Origin: MGIIa-L3 sp038150305
GTDB taxonomy: Archaea; Thermoplasmatota; Poseidoniia; Poseidoniales; Poseidoniaceae
Length of the DNA stretch: 64,000 nt
NCBI GenBank assembly: GCA_038150305.1
Contig: JAYOTG010000001.1
Location: forward strand, 108,279-172,278
Reading direction: 5' to 3'
Shown: positions 25,924 through 34,641 of the stretch, in pieces
How the letters are laid out: each line of letters opens with the position of its first letter
Position numbering within the stretch: position 1 is the first letter of the stretch
Notes under the pieces: model-generated
What the model was told of the DNA's origin: nothing
Database searches by the model: none
What the model saw: the letters and a program-made list of their open reading frames with translations, nothing else
Translations under genes and position numbers: made by a program

Positions 25924-27786
25924 ATGGGCGACCCGCGTCAAGATCTGCATCAAGGCACCTTTGTCTTCGGTGCGCCGATGGGCCTGGCTGGATGGATCGC
26001 CATGGGCATCGGCCTGCTCATGCTGGCCATCGCTGTGCCGACCTTCATCATGGCAGGCACCTTGGTCGATGCTCCGCCCCCGGCCGAGCTGCCGGTGGTC
26101 GCTGACCCCGGTGGGGAGCAACCTGACGACGCGCCCACCGTGTTGCGCGAAGGCCGACAAGGCGACGAAGGGCACTGGGTTCGTACCACGGCCACGACCA
26201 CGAAGACGTACGCAGAAGTGACGTGCACAACCAACGAAGACGGTGACGAGTCTTGGAGTTTGTACGTCCTCAACCCACGTTCAACCTTCAATCTGCCAAA
26301 CGGTGACACGTTGGAGTTGACCAACCCCAGTGCGCCGCACGGCTACCCAACGCCCGGCTGCTCAGACTACACCATTCAGGCCGGCGAAAACGTGGAACTG
26401 CTCGTGTTCGTCAACCATGAGACCGGAGAGGAGGAGGTGCTCGGGGTTGGCGTTCGCGGTGAACAGGCGCATCGCCCCATCGGTCGAATGACCGCGTTCA
26501 CCACCTCTTTTGCCACGCTGGCCATCGCCTCGCTGGTCCTGATGGGATCCACCTCGCCGCCCGGTGCGCGCATGCTCAGGAAACTTCAGCGCGCGCATGA
26601 CCCGCACCCTCGCCTCCACCAAGACCAGGAAGGCCTGCGCTACGCGGTGGCCCCAGAATGGCAAGGGGACCAACACGACTGGGTCTTCGACCCGCCCGGA
26701 GTGGAAGCTTGGAACCGCAGCATGCCGTATGCGGCAGACAACCCTGAGGCGTTGCTGCCCGAGCACCCCAACAACCTCGGGAAACTCCACTTGGCGACCT
26801 TCACCATGTATTCCGTCTGGGGCTTCGGCTTTGTGGCGGCGGTCACCATGCTCGGCATCTACTCAGACCGCGCGTACGGGACCATTGGACGCTTCATCAT
26901 GCAAGGAGGGCTCGCCTTGTTCAGCGGCTTGGTCTTCTGGGCTTCATGGGGACGCTGGAAGCGGCTGCACAGCATCATCGACACCCCGACCTCTCCCGTT
27001 CGCTCGGTGGCGGTCGGGATGGCCGAGGTCGTCGGGGAAGTACGCCCCGCCGCCTCCGGTTCCCTGCGGGTCACCGTCGGCACGCAGCACGTGCCTGGCT
27101 CAAGCACGGCCATCACCGCCCTGACCAGCGGCGTGGCCAAAGCGGCCATCAAATCGATGACCGGCCAACACCTTCAGCAGCACACCGTGGACGGCGTGGT
27201 CGCCTACAAGTGGCTGCAGGAGGTCTGGGAAACCCGTGGCAGCGGGGACGAAAAAGTCACCAAGTGGTGGCATGAAGCCGACGACAAGGGGTCCACGCCC
27301 TTCCTCATCCATGACGGAACCGGTGGCCTGTATGTTGACCCAGCCACGTGGCTTGACCGCTCGTGGGCCGCAGCCTCACAGGGCAAGGGCTCTCGGATGG
27401 CGTCCTTGTTTGGCGGTGGACGCTCGACGTTCAACTTCGGCCCGGCCATCTTTGATTGGCAGGTCGGCAACATCGTGAGCGTGGGCTCCATGACGGGCAT
27501 CAACCGTCCGCGTCGATGGACGATGCACTGCTTGCGTGTTGGGGATCCCGTGTACGCGCTCGGGAAGGTGCAACCGCGACCAAGCGCTGATCTGGCCGCA
27601 GAAGGACTCGATGGCAGCGTGCCGTGCTCGAACCTCATGATGACCGGTGAAGACGACATTGGCGTCTCGGCCAGCATGCACCGCGGCACCGAATTGTCGG
27701 TGATGTGCGCCGTTCGCTCGACCACAGAAGCCATCATCACGCCGGCGCTGATGGTCATCGCAGCCGTGTTGCCCATCCTGATGTAG
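25924..27786 (+). CDS. Membrane protein with GIDE/MUL1-like domain
   Basis: The 620-residue protein has an N-terminal membrane segment (about 20-45), an exported domain with a conserved-looking CTTNEDGDES...Cys region, two to three central membrane segments (about 190-215, 295-340) and a final one at the C-terminus. Between them, about residues 355-560, lies DTPTSPVRSVAVGMAEVVGEV followed later by WWHEADDKGSTPFLIHDGTGGLYVDP. This matches the GIDE domain of mitochondrial E3 ligase MUL1 and its prokaryotic relatives (IxxTPTSxIRSxxxGxVEVxG ... FxxxDxTGxxxVDP). No RING finger is present, so it is not itself a ligase. Function in archaea is unknown. The gene starts 25 bases after tdh. Confidence 0.75.
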   Translation: MGDPRQDLHQGTFVFGAPMGLAGWIAMGIGLLMLAIAVPTFIMAGTLVDAPPPAELPVVADPGGEQPDDAPTVLREGRQGDEGHWVRTTATTTKTYAEVTCTTNEDGDESWSLYVLNPRSTFNLPNGDTLELTNPSAPHGYPTPGCSDYTIQAGENVELLVFVNHETGEEEVLGVGVRGEQAHRPIGRMTAFTTSFATLAIASLVLMGSTSPPGARMLRKLQRAHDPHPRLHQDQEGLRYAVAPEWQGDQHDWVFDPPGVEAWNRSMPYAADNPEALLPEHPNNLGKLHLATFTMYSVWGFGFVAAVTMLGIYSDRAYGTIGRFIMQGGLALFSGLVFWASWGRWKRLHSIIDTPTSPVRSVAVGMAEVVGEVRPAASGSLRVTVGTQHVPGSSTAITALTSGVAKAAIKSMTGQHLQQHTVDGVVAYKWLQEVWETRGSGDEKVTKWWHEADDKGSTPFLIHDGTGGLYVDPATWLDRSWAAASQGKGSRMASLFGGGRSTFNFGPAIFDWQVGNIVSVGSMTGINRPRRWTMHCLRVGDPVYALGKVQPRPSADLAAEGLDGSVPCSNLMMTGEDDIGVSASMHRGTELSVMCAVRSTTEAIITPALMVIAAVLPILM

Positions 27787-27852
27787 GCCCCCGGATTCCA
27801 TCACGCAACGCTCATAGAGGGCGGGCAACGGATTCTCATCCCGTTGGGGGCC

Positions 27853-29487
27853 ATGCGATACATCGTTGTCTCAGGTGGCGTCCTCAGCGGACTCGGCAAA
27901 GGCGTCACGGCGAGCAGCATTGGCGTATTGATGAAAGCCTGTGGCCTTCGGGTCACCTCCATCAAAATCGACCCCTATCTGAACTCGGACGCAGGAACGA
28001 TGAGTCCGTTCGAACACGGCGAAGTCTTCGTGCTCGACGACGGTGGGGAAGTCGATCTCGACCTTGGAAATTACGAGCGCTTCCTCGATTTGAACCTCGG
28101 ACGTGACAACAACCTGACCACTGGAAAGGTGTACTCGAAGGTCATCGAAGCGGAACGGCGCGGCGATTACCTCGGCAAAACCGTCCAGGTCATCCCGCAC
28201 ATCACGGACGCGGTCATGGATTGGATCGAGACCGTCGCGCATCAGCCCAGCGACGACTCCGGCCTCGAGCCGGAGGTGTGCATCATCGAATTGGGCGGCA
28301 CCGTCGGCGACATCGAATCTGCCCCTTACGTCGAGGCCCTCAGGCAGTTCCAATTCCGCGTTGGCCGAGACAACGTGACCTTCGTGCACGTCTCCCTCGT
28401 TCCAGTGATGGGGCCGGTGGGTGAACAGAAGACCAAGCCCACCCAACACACGGTCAAGGAACTCATGGGGCTGGGCATCACCCCCGACATCCTCGTGTGC
28501 CGGTCCTCCGCGCCGCTCAACCCAGAGACGCGGGCGAAACTGGCCGCCTTTTGTCACGTGCCCGAGGCGGCCGTCATCTCGACCCATGACGTGCCAAACA
28601 TCTACCACGTCCCCCTGATGCTCGAAGCGCAGGGGCTCTGCGCCACCCTTGGCCTGAAAGTGCAACCGAACGGACTCCTCGACGACTGGCGCAGGATGGC
28701 CCACCACCTGGATGCGCTCGAAGAGAACGTCACCATCGCCATGGTGGGCAAGTACACCGATCTGTCGGACGCCTATCTGTCGGTCATCAAGGCGCTTCAG
28801 CACGCAGCCATGGCCGCTGATCGCAAGCTGACCATCGATTGGCTGGAGGCCGGTGAACTCGAGCACGGGGTGCCAGATGACGTCCATGCAGACGCATGGA
28901 AGCGACTGCGCGCCGCAAACGGCATCCTCGTCCCGGGCGGGTTCGGGCACCGTGGTGTCGAAGGGAAGATCCTCGCCGCCAATTATGCACGAACCAACGG
29001 CGTGCCCTACTTCGGCATCTGCCTCGGACTGCAAGTGGCGGCCATCGAATTTGCACGCAACGTGCTCGGCATGGAAGGCTCCACCTCCACGGAATTCGAC
29101 GAAGACTGCCCCAACCCCGCAGTGATCTTCATGCCCGAGATTTCCACGACCCATTTGGGCGGCACCATGCGGCTCGGCAGCCGCCCAACCCTGTTCCAAG
29201 TTGACGATTGCAAGGTCAAGCGCCTCTACGGTGGCTCGGAGAGCGTCGATGAACGCCACCGCCACCGCTACGAGGTCAACCCCGAACTGATTGAGCGCCT
29301 TGAGGCCGCAGGCCTGACCTTTGTCGGCAAAGACGAGACCGGCCAGCGTTGTGAAATCCTGGAATTGCCTGACCATCCTTACTTTGTGGCGGTGCAGTAC
29401 CACCCCGAATTCAAATCACGACCGGGACGACCAAGTCCACCCTTCCTTGGGCTCATCCTTGCCGCCAGCGGCCAACCTCTGCCCTGA
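27853..29487 (+). CDS. pyrG: CTP synthase
   Basis: CTP synthase aminates UTP to CTP using ATP and glutamine. The 544-residue protein has the N-terminal synthetase domain starting YIVVSGGVLSGLGKGVTASS, then SIKIDPYLNSDAGTMSPFEHGE, GTVGDIESAPYVEALRQFQ and the UTP-binding GPVGEQKTKPTQHTVKELM. A C-terminal glutaminase domain has the nucleophile in PYFGICLGLQVA and the His-x-Glu pair in VQYHPEFKSRPGRPSPPF. All catalytic residues are present and the length is normal. ATG 27853 is the family start; a TTG three codons upstream is an artefact. No operon partner of pyrimidine synthesis is adjacent. Confidence 0.97.
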   Translation: MRYIVVSGGVLSGLGKGVTASSIGVLMKACGLRVTSIKIDPYLNSDAGTMSPFEHGEVFVLDDGGEVDLDLGNYERFLDLNLGRDNNLTTGKVYSKVIEAERRGDYLGKTVQVIPHITDAVMDWIETVAHQPSDDSGLEPEVCIIELGGTVGDIESAPYVEALRQFQFRVGRDNVTFVHVSLVPVMGPVGEQKTKPTQHTVKELMGLGITPDILVCRSSAPLNPETRAKLAAFCHVPEAAVISTHDVPNIYHVPLMLEAQGLCATLGLKVQPNGLLDDWRRMAHHLDALEENVTIAMVGKYTDLSDAYLSVIKALQHAAMAADRKLTIDWLEAGELEHGVPDDVHADAWKRLRAANGILVPGGFGHRGVEGKILAANYARTNGVPYFGICLGLQVAAIEFARNVLGMEGSTSTEFDEDCPNPAVIFMPEISTTHLGGTMRLGSRPTLFQVDDCKVKRLYGGSESVDERHRHRYEVNPELIERLEAAGLTFVGKDETGQRCEILELPDHPYFVAVQYHPEFKSRPGRPSPPFLGLILAASGQPLP

Positions 29488-29520
29488 GCGTTCAAGAACC
29501 CTCGACGCCGATGCGGTTGC

Positions 29521-30756
29521 ATGAGCGCCGTCGAAACCGCCCTCATCGCCGTTGGATTGGCCGCCCTTGTGGGTGGATTGGCGTGGACCATGGCGGGCCG
29601 GAAAGCTGCGGAGGCGCGAGCGGAAGACGGTGCCAAAATCGCGCAATTGGAGGCGATGATGGCTGCAGCAGCCGGGCAAGAACAGGTCCTTGAGGACCGC
29701 ATGACGGCCCTGAGCAGCCGCTTGGCCGAACAGCAGCGGAAGGACTTCCTCGACATCGCTGAGGAACGCTTCAAGCGATTGCAGAGTGAGGCTGAGAAGG
29801 AAGCAAAAGCCCAGATCACCGAAATGGAAGGGCTCGTGAAACCCATCGAAGAATCCCTTGCCACCCTCGGGGAAGCCACCCAAGCGCTTGAGGAGAAGCG
29901 CATCGGCGCCATCGCAGGGGTTGAGCGGCAAATGCAGGAGGTGGGCGCGCTCGCTTCTCGTCTCGGGACGGAAGCCAGCAACCTGTCCACGGCACTGAGG
30001 CGATCCTCTGCCGTTCGCGGCGACTGGGGAGAAGTGGCCCTCCGGAACATCCTCGAACTCGCAGGAATGAACGCCCATGCCGATTTTGAGGAACAGGCCA
30101 GCACGGACACGGGCCGGCCAGACGTCATCGTCCACTTGCCTGGGGAGGGCGTCATCCCCATTGACGCAAAAGCGACCGCCAAGCACTACCTTGAGGCCTT
30201 GGAGGTCGAGGAAGGCCCGCACCGTGAGGCCTTGATGGATCAGCACGCGAAGGCCCTGCGTGGGCGCGTCACGGAACTGACCCGCAAGGAATACTGGAGC
30301 AGTTTCGGAGACAGGGCACAATTCGTGGTGATGTTCGTGCCGTCCGAGGCGCTCATTTCAGCGGCCTTTGACCGCGACCCTGGTCTGCACGAATGGGCGA
30401 TGGACCGGCGCGTCGTCATCGCTTCACCGGCCTCGCTCATCGCCCTACTGCGCACGGTGGCGCTCACGTGGCAGCAGGTGCAATTTGCCCGACAAGCCGA
30501 GGAAATCGTCGGCACCGCGCGAGAGTTCTACGGCCGCATGGCGACATGGTCAGCCCATTTTGCCAAGGTCGGAAAAGACCTCGGCAAGGCGACGGACGCG
30601 TACAACAAAGCCGTCAGCAGCTGGGAAGGCCGTGTGCTCCCGCAAGCGCGTCGCCTAGAAGACATGCAAATTTCAGACAACACTGCGGCGCAGCTGGAGG
30701 ACCTGCCAAGCGTAGACATGGCGCTCAAGGCACCGACCGTGATCGAAGACGAATGA
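29521..30756 (+). CDS. rmuC: RmuC-family DNA recombination protein
   Basis: RmuC proteins limit DNA rearrangements in bacteria and have a PD-(D/E)XK-type nuclease fold. The 411-residue protein starts with one membrane segment (about 5-25) and a long coiled coil (about 30-155). The family core follows: VRGDWGEVALRNILELAGM, GRPDVIVHLPGEGVIPIDAKAT with the catalytic Asp and DAK, EYWSSFGDRAQFVVMFVPSEAL, and SPASLIALLRTVALTWQQ. RmuC is chiefly bacterial, so its presence in this archaeal setting points to old transfer. It begins 33 bases after pyrG and meets the convergent zinc-ribbon gene at its stop with no bases between. Confidence 0.92.
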   Translation: MSAVETALIAVGLAALVGGLAWTMAGRKAAEARAEDGAKIAQLEAMMAAAAGQEQVLEDRMTALSSRLAEQQRKDFLDIAEERFKRLQSEAEKEAKAQITEMEGLVKPIEESLATLGEATQALEEKRIGAIAGVERQMQEVGALASRLGTEASNLSTALRRSSAVRGDWGEVALRNILELAGMNAHADFEEQASTDTGRPDVIVHLPGEGVIPIDAKATAKHYLEALEVEEGPHREALMDQHAKALRGRVTELTRKEYWSSFGDRAQFVVMFVPSEALISAAFDRDPGLHEWAMDRRVVIASPASLIALLRTVALTWQQVQFARQAEEIVGTAREFYGRMATWSAHFAKVGKDLGKATDAYNKAVSSWEGRVLPQARRLEDMQISDNTAAQLEDLPSVDMALKAPTVIEDE

Positions 30757-30990
30757 TCAGCCGTTCAACACAAAGTAGGCGAGCATGCCGAGCGCAATGA
30801 TGCTCCCCCCAATGCTGACACCGATGAGGATCTTCATGTCACGCTGGTGACCCTTGTCCGACCAGATTTCTGTGAATCCACAGGATTTGCAACGGTAGAA
30901 ATTGCCCGCCGTCAGGTTCCCCCACGAGCCAGGGCTGTTGATTTTGATGTCCGTGCTCTGGCACTTTGGACAGACACCGCTGTTCTTCAT
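30757..30990 (-). CDS. Small zinc-ribbon membrane protein
   Basis: The 77-residue protein has an N-terminal zinc ribbon with two Cys pairs (GVCPKCQST and YRCKSCGFTEI), a short linker, and one C-terminal membrane segment (about 52-73). The ribbon probably faces the cytoplasm. Such proteins are small and poorly studied; I cannot name a partner. ATG 30990 removes twelve upstream residues that lie before the ribbon. It lies 38 bases downstream of the ATP-NAD kinase-like gene in the same direction and may be co-transcribed with it. Confidence 0.75.
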   Translation of the reverse strand: MKNSGVCPKCQSTDIKINSPGSWGNLTAGNFYRCKSCGFTEIWSDKGHQRDMKILIGVSIGGSIIALGMLAYFVLNG

Positions 30991-31028
30991 GGCCTGAATG
31001 GCGACAAGAGGGGACAAGAAGGTCACTA

Positions 31029-32180
31029 TCAGGCACCGTGCACGCGCATGACCCGTGTGGTTCTGAAGCCCTGCAGCACCTTCACGAAGCGACGCTCAAG
31101 GAAGGTGGCGTCGAGGTCAGCGGAGCCCGTATCGATACGCAGCGACGACAAACCGAGCAATTTCGACGGCGTGGCCACCGCCAGCAGATGATCAAGGCCG
31201 ATGGCCAGCAGAACATCGGGCGACAGCTGCAGGTTCCCTCGCCCAATGAGGAAGCCTTGGCCGCCCATGGGTGAGAGCAGGAGCACCCGCGGCCCTTCAT
31301 GGGCCCGAATCACGTCGAGCAACGCGGCCTCATCGAGGTCCGCATGCACCTTTCCGGCGTGCACCACGTCGATGCCGAGCAGCGTCAGGTCGAGATCGAG
31401 ATGCCGCCCAATGGTCCGCAGCGTGCCGCCGCTGCCCCAGACGACCATGAGGTCCTCCTCTTCCATCAGCAGGCGGACGTGCTCGGCCATGCCTTCGATG
31501 GTGTCTTCTTCGGACTCACGCTCGACCTGTTCCTTGGCGCCCTGCATGAAGCGTGGGCTGGCCGGCGTCCACGCTTCACCGTACATCCGAACGCGCCATT
31601 CCCCCTTCAGGTAGACCTCTTCGTCGAGGTCCATCACTTCAGTCAGGGCCGTCCGCAAATCGCCTTGGGCGAAGGCCATCAACACCTCGGCGGCAGCCGT
31701 CGGCGTGGTCGCAAAGCAACCGCTGTGCATCTTGACGCCACCGGGCACGCCGATGAGCGGGGTCGTGGCCGCTTCCTCACCGAGCCGGCCGAGGGCCTCG
31801 ACGATGTCGCGGGTCGTGCCGTCGCCGCCCGCATAGAGCACCGCATCGACACCCGCTGAAAGCAGCTCGCCAACCAACTCGGCGGTTGAGGCGGCGCTGG
31901 TCGTGTCGGGCGTGGTCCCAATCGCATCGAAGGACGCGCCATCGGCGAGCCAGGCATCGCCCATGCGCCCGGTCCAGCCGACAAAGGTGGGATTCAGTTT
32001 GGTGCGGTTCAGCGGCGAGGCCAAGAGGTCGGCAAAGGCGCGCAGCGCCTCATTCATCCTCGGACCGGCGCGATCCTCTGCGCCCGCTGCGCGCGCTTCG
32101 GCCGCTCGCCCGTCGCTGCCCTTGAAGGCGAGACGGCCGCCCAAGCCGGCGTCAGGATTGACGACCAGACCGATGCGCAT
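31029..32180 (-). CDS. ATP-NAD kinase-like protein (COG3199 type)
   Basis: The 383-residue protein starts RIGLVVNPDAGLGGRLAFKG, as in the AcoX/COG3199 branch of the NAD kinase superfamily, and has the nucleotide motif LYAGGDGTTRDIVEAL about one third along. GVPGGVKMHSGCFATTP follows and is typical of this branch. The C-terminal domain contains SPMGGQGFLIGRGNLQLS. The enzyme could phosphorylate NAD or a related small molecule; the branch is less well characterised than classical NAD kinase. A charged insert (about 20-45, RAAEARAAGAEDRAGP) is unusual. It starts at ATG 32180, 83 bases from a divergent small gene. Confidence 0.83.
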   Translation of the reverse strand: MRIGLVVNPDAGLGGRLAFKGSDGRAAEARAAGAEDRAGPRMNEALRAFADLLASPLNRTKLNPTFVGWTGRMGDAWLADGASFDAIGTTPDTTSAASTAELVGELLSAGVDAVLYAGGDGTTRDIVEALGRLGEEAATTPLIGVPGGVKMHSGCFATTPTAAAEVLMAFAQGDLRTALTEVMDLDEEVYLKGEWRVRMYGEAWTPASPRFMQGAKEQVERESEEDTIEGMAEHVRLLMEEEDLMVVWGSGGTLRTIGRHLDLDLTLLGIDVVHAGKVHADLDEAALLDVIRAHEGPRVLLLSPMGGQGFLIGRGNLQLSPDVLLAIGLDHLLAVATPSKLLGLSSLRIDTGSADLDATFLERRFVKVLQGFRTTRVMRVHGA

Positions 32181-32263
32181 GGTCAGCGGAACGGTGGGGA
32201 CCTCATCAAGGTCCGCTCGGAACCAGCGCCATCTTCATCGCGCTCCTGCGCTCTGCATAGAAC

Positions 32264-32554
32264 ATGGAGCGACGCCATCCCGACGACACCACACCACGGG
32301 TGGAGGACCTGTTCGCTGCAGGCATCGCGGAGATGCAGGCGGCCCCAAAAGCCCCGGTGGCCGAGCAAAAAGCGGAGACGCCTCCGGAGCCGGCGCCCTC
32401 GCCAACACCGGTCAACTACACGGGCGGCACGCAAGCGAAGGCCGCGGACGTCATGCACGTGGAAGGGCGTGAACCTCGCGCTTCGGCCCCGAAGGTCGAC
32501 CTTGTCGCTCGACCAACCGTGGACCTCGCGGACGACGACGATATCGCGTGGTGA
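32264..32554 (+). CDS. Small disordered protein upstream of ThrRS
   Basis: The 96-residue product is rich in Pro, Ala, Glu and Asp and has no predicted fold, membrane segment or cysteine. Its N-terminus (TTPRVEDLFAAGIAEMQAA) may form one helix; the middle is a Pro/Ala linker; the end (DLADDDDIAW) is an acidic motif with a terminal Trp that could be a docking peptide. Start ATG 32264; the gene sits 59 bases upstream of thrS in the same direction. I recognise no family. The lack of alternative long frames here and the conserved spacing support it moderately. Confidence 0.55.
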   Translation: MERRHPDDTTPRVEDLFAAGIAEMQAAPKAPVAEQKAETPPEPAPSPTPVNYTGGTQAKAADVMHVEGREPRASAPKVDLVARPTVDLADDDDIAW

Positions 32555-32613
32555 GCCGTTCAGCGACGGACGGTTCAAGTGGTCGAGCCCGACCCCAAAG
32601 CCGAGGGAGTACC

Positions 32614-34605
32614 ATGGCGATGGTCCACGTCACGTTGCCCGACGGCACCGTCAACGAGTACGCGGCAGGCATCACCGCAGGTGAAGTTGTCACCGACGCC
32701 CTTGGCCGCAAGCACGGCTGCGTGGCGGCGACGGTCAACGGTGTCGAGCGCGACCTGTCCACCGCGCTTCATGAGGACTGCAACGTCACCGGTATCGCTG
32801 GGGACAGCGACGCGGGCATGCACATCCTCCGCCACTCGGCCGCCCACCTGTTGGCCCAAGCGGTCACCGCGCTCTACCCCGACGCCAAGCCGACCATCGG
32901 CCCCGCCATCGATCGCGGCTTCTACTACGATTTCGCCATGGAGCCGATTGGTGAAGGCGACCTCAAGGCGATTCAGAAGAAAATGCACGAGATCGCCCGC
33001 CGCAACCACACGGTGGAACGCGTGGAGCTGGACGAGGACGACCTGCGCGAGCACTTCGCCCACAACCCGTACAAGATCGAAATCATCGACGACAAACTCG
33101 AGGACGGCGACGGCTCGACCATCTACCGCCAAGGCGACTGGTACGACCTCTGCCTTGGCCCGCACGTGCCCACCACGGCGACGCTCATGCACGTGCGCTT
33201 GACCTCGGTGTCCACCGCCTACTGGCGTGGTGACCAAGACCGCGAACAACTCGTCCGCATCTACGGCCTGGTCGAGCCCTCGAAGGAGGCGCTGAAGGCG
33301 ACCCTCGCACGCCTCGAGGAAGCGAAGAAGCGCGACCATCGCAAGTTGGGCAAGGAATTGCGGCTCTTCCACGTGGACGAAGAGGTCGGCCAAGGCCTCA
33401 TCCTCTGGACGCCGCGCGGCGCCGTCATCCGCCAAGAACTCCAGGACTTCATCAGCCACCACCTGCGAAGGCAGGGCTACAGCCAAGTGTTCACGCCGAA
33501 CATCGGCAAGCTCGACCTCTACCGCACGTCGGGCCACTTCCCCTACTACCAGGACAGCCAGTACCCGCCCTTGGTCGAACGCGACCTGATGAAGCGGCTC
33601 TCCGATGAGGGCTGCACCTGCGGCGAGTTGTCGAACATGATGTCCGCCGGCGACATCGAAGGCTACCTGCTCAAGCCGATGAACTGCCCGCACCACGTGA
33701 AGATCTACGCCTCACAAGCCCGCTCCTACCGCGATTTGCCGCTGCGCTTGGCCGAATTTGGCACGGTGTACCGCTGGGAACAGTCGGGCGAAATCTCGGG
33801 CATGACCCGGGTGCGTGGCTTCACCCAAGACGATGCGCACCTGTTCGTGACCGAGGACCAAATCGCGCAGGAAGTGCTGGGCTGCATCGAACTGGTGCAG
33901 ATCATCTTCGGCACGCTCGGCATGGAGGACTACCGCGTTCGCGTGGGCCTTCGCGACCCCGACTCCACGAAGTACGTTGGCGACCCCGCCCGCTGGGACA
34001 AGGCCGAGCAAGCCTGCCGTGACGCAGCGGAAAGCCTCGGCGTGGCCTGGACCGAGGAGCCCGGTGAAGCCGCCTTCTACGGACCCAAGATCGACTTCGT
34101 GGTCAAGGACGTCATCGGACGCGAATGGCAACTCGGCACCGTTCAGGTGGACTACAACCTGCCCGAGCGCTTCGACTTGACCTACAAGGGAAGCGACGGC
34201 GAGATGCACCGCCCGGTGATGATTCATCGCGCACCTTTCGGGTCGATGGAGCGCTTCGTCGGCGTGCTCATCGAGCACTTCGCTGGCATGTTCCCCACAT
34301 GGCTCTCGCCCACGCAGGTCCACATGCTGACCATTTCCGAGAAGCACGCCGCCTACGCGGCCGAACTCGCGGCTGACCTGCGCGAGGCCGGCGTCCGTGT
34401 TCAGGTGGACGACAGCGACGACACCATCGGCAAGAAGTTGCGCACACACCGCAAGATGCGCCCGGCCTACCTGCTCATCCTCGGCGAGTCCGAAGTGGAA
34501 GGGCGGACCGTGACCTACCTTGGTCCGGACCGTGAAGAGCACAAGGGCGTGCCCTTCGATGAGTTCCGAAACGCACTCCTTGAGGAAATCAGCGAGCGCC
34601 GCTGA
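32614..34605 (+). CDS. thrS: Threonyl-tRNA synthetase, bacterial/eukaryotic-type architecture
   Basis: The enzyme charges tRNA-Thr. The 663-residue protein has an N-terminal TGS domain (VHVTLPDGTVNEYAAGITAG) and a SAD editing domain with GDWYDLCLGPHVP, which removes mischarged serine. The class II catalytic core has zinc ligands in MNCPHHVKIY, RGFTQDDAHLF and MIHRAPFGSMERF, and a C-terminal anticodon-binding domain follows. Most archaeal ThrRS lack SAD and use a D-Tyr deacylase-like editing domain, so this copy is of bacterial type and likely acquired. ATG 32614 gives the normal start (ATG 32620 is two codons later). The stop is followed at once by the zinc-importer promoter. Confidence 0.95.
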   Translation: MAMVHVTLPDGTVNEYAAGITAGEVVTDALGRKHGCVAATVNGVERDLSTALHEDCNVTGIAGDSDAGMHILRHSAAHLLAQAVTALYPDAKPTIGPAIDRGFYYDFAMEPIGEGDLKAIQKKMHEIARRNHTVERVELDEDDLREHFAHNPYKIEIIDDKLEDGDGSTIYRQGDWYDLCLGPHVPTTATLMHVRLTSVSTAYWRGDQDREQLVRIYGLVEPSKEALKATLARLEEAKKRDHRKLGKELRLFHVDEEVGQGLILWTPRGAVIRQELQDFISHHLRRQGYSQVFTPNIGKLDLYRTSGHFPYYQDSQYPPLVERDLMKRLSDEGCTCGELSNMMSAGDIEGYLLKPMNCPHHVKIYASQARSYRDLPLRLAEFGTVYRWEQSGEISGMTRVRGFTQDDAHLFVTEDQIAQEVLGCIELVQIIFGTLGMEDYRVRVGLRDPDSTKYVGDPARWDKAEQACRDAAESLGVAWTEEPGEAAFYGPKIDFVVKDVIGREWQLGTVQVDYNLPERFDLTYKGSDGEMHRPVMIHRAPFGSMERFVGVLIEHFAGMFPTWLSPTQVHMLTISEKHAAYAAELAADLREAGVRVQVDDSDDTIGKKLRTHRKMRPAYLLILGESEVEGRTVTYLGPDREEHKGVPFDEFRNALLEEISERR

Positions 34606-34609
34606 ATAA

Positions 34610-34628
34610 TAATACTCATTAAATATCT
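34610..34628 (+). promoter_or_regulatory. Promoter and possible operator of the zinc ABC importer operon
   Basis: The 36 bases after thrS are strongly AT-rich against a GC-rich background. TAAATAT (34620-34626) looks like a TATA box, and its centre lies about 19-25 bases before ATG 34642 and ATG 34648, which predicts a leaderless or nearly leaderless message. TAAT-ACTC-ATTA (34610-34621) is a dyad overlapping the TATA side and could bind a metal-responsive repressor. Confidence 0.5.
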
Positions 34629-34641
34629 AATATCCAGCCCA

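Noticed and set aside
25924..27786. Active ubiquitin-type E3 ligase
   Set aside because: The GIDE-like domain is present but no RING or other ligase domain is encoded.
27871..29403. 510-residue minus-strand frame opposite pyrG
   Set aside because: CTP synthase is complete on the plus strand; the reverse frame has no motif.
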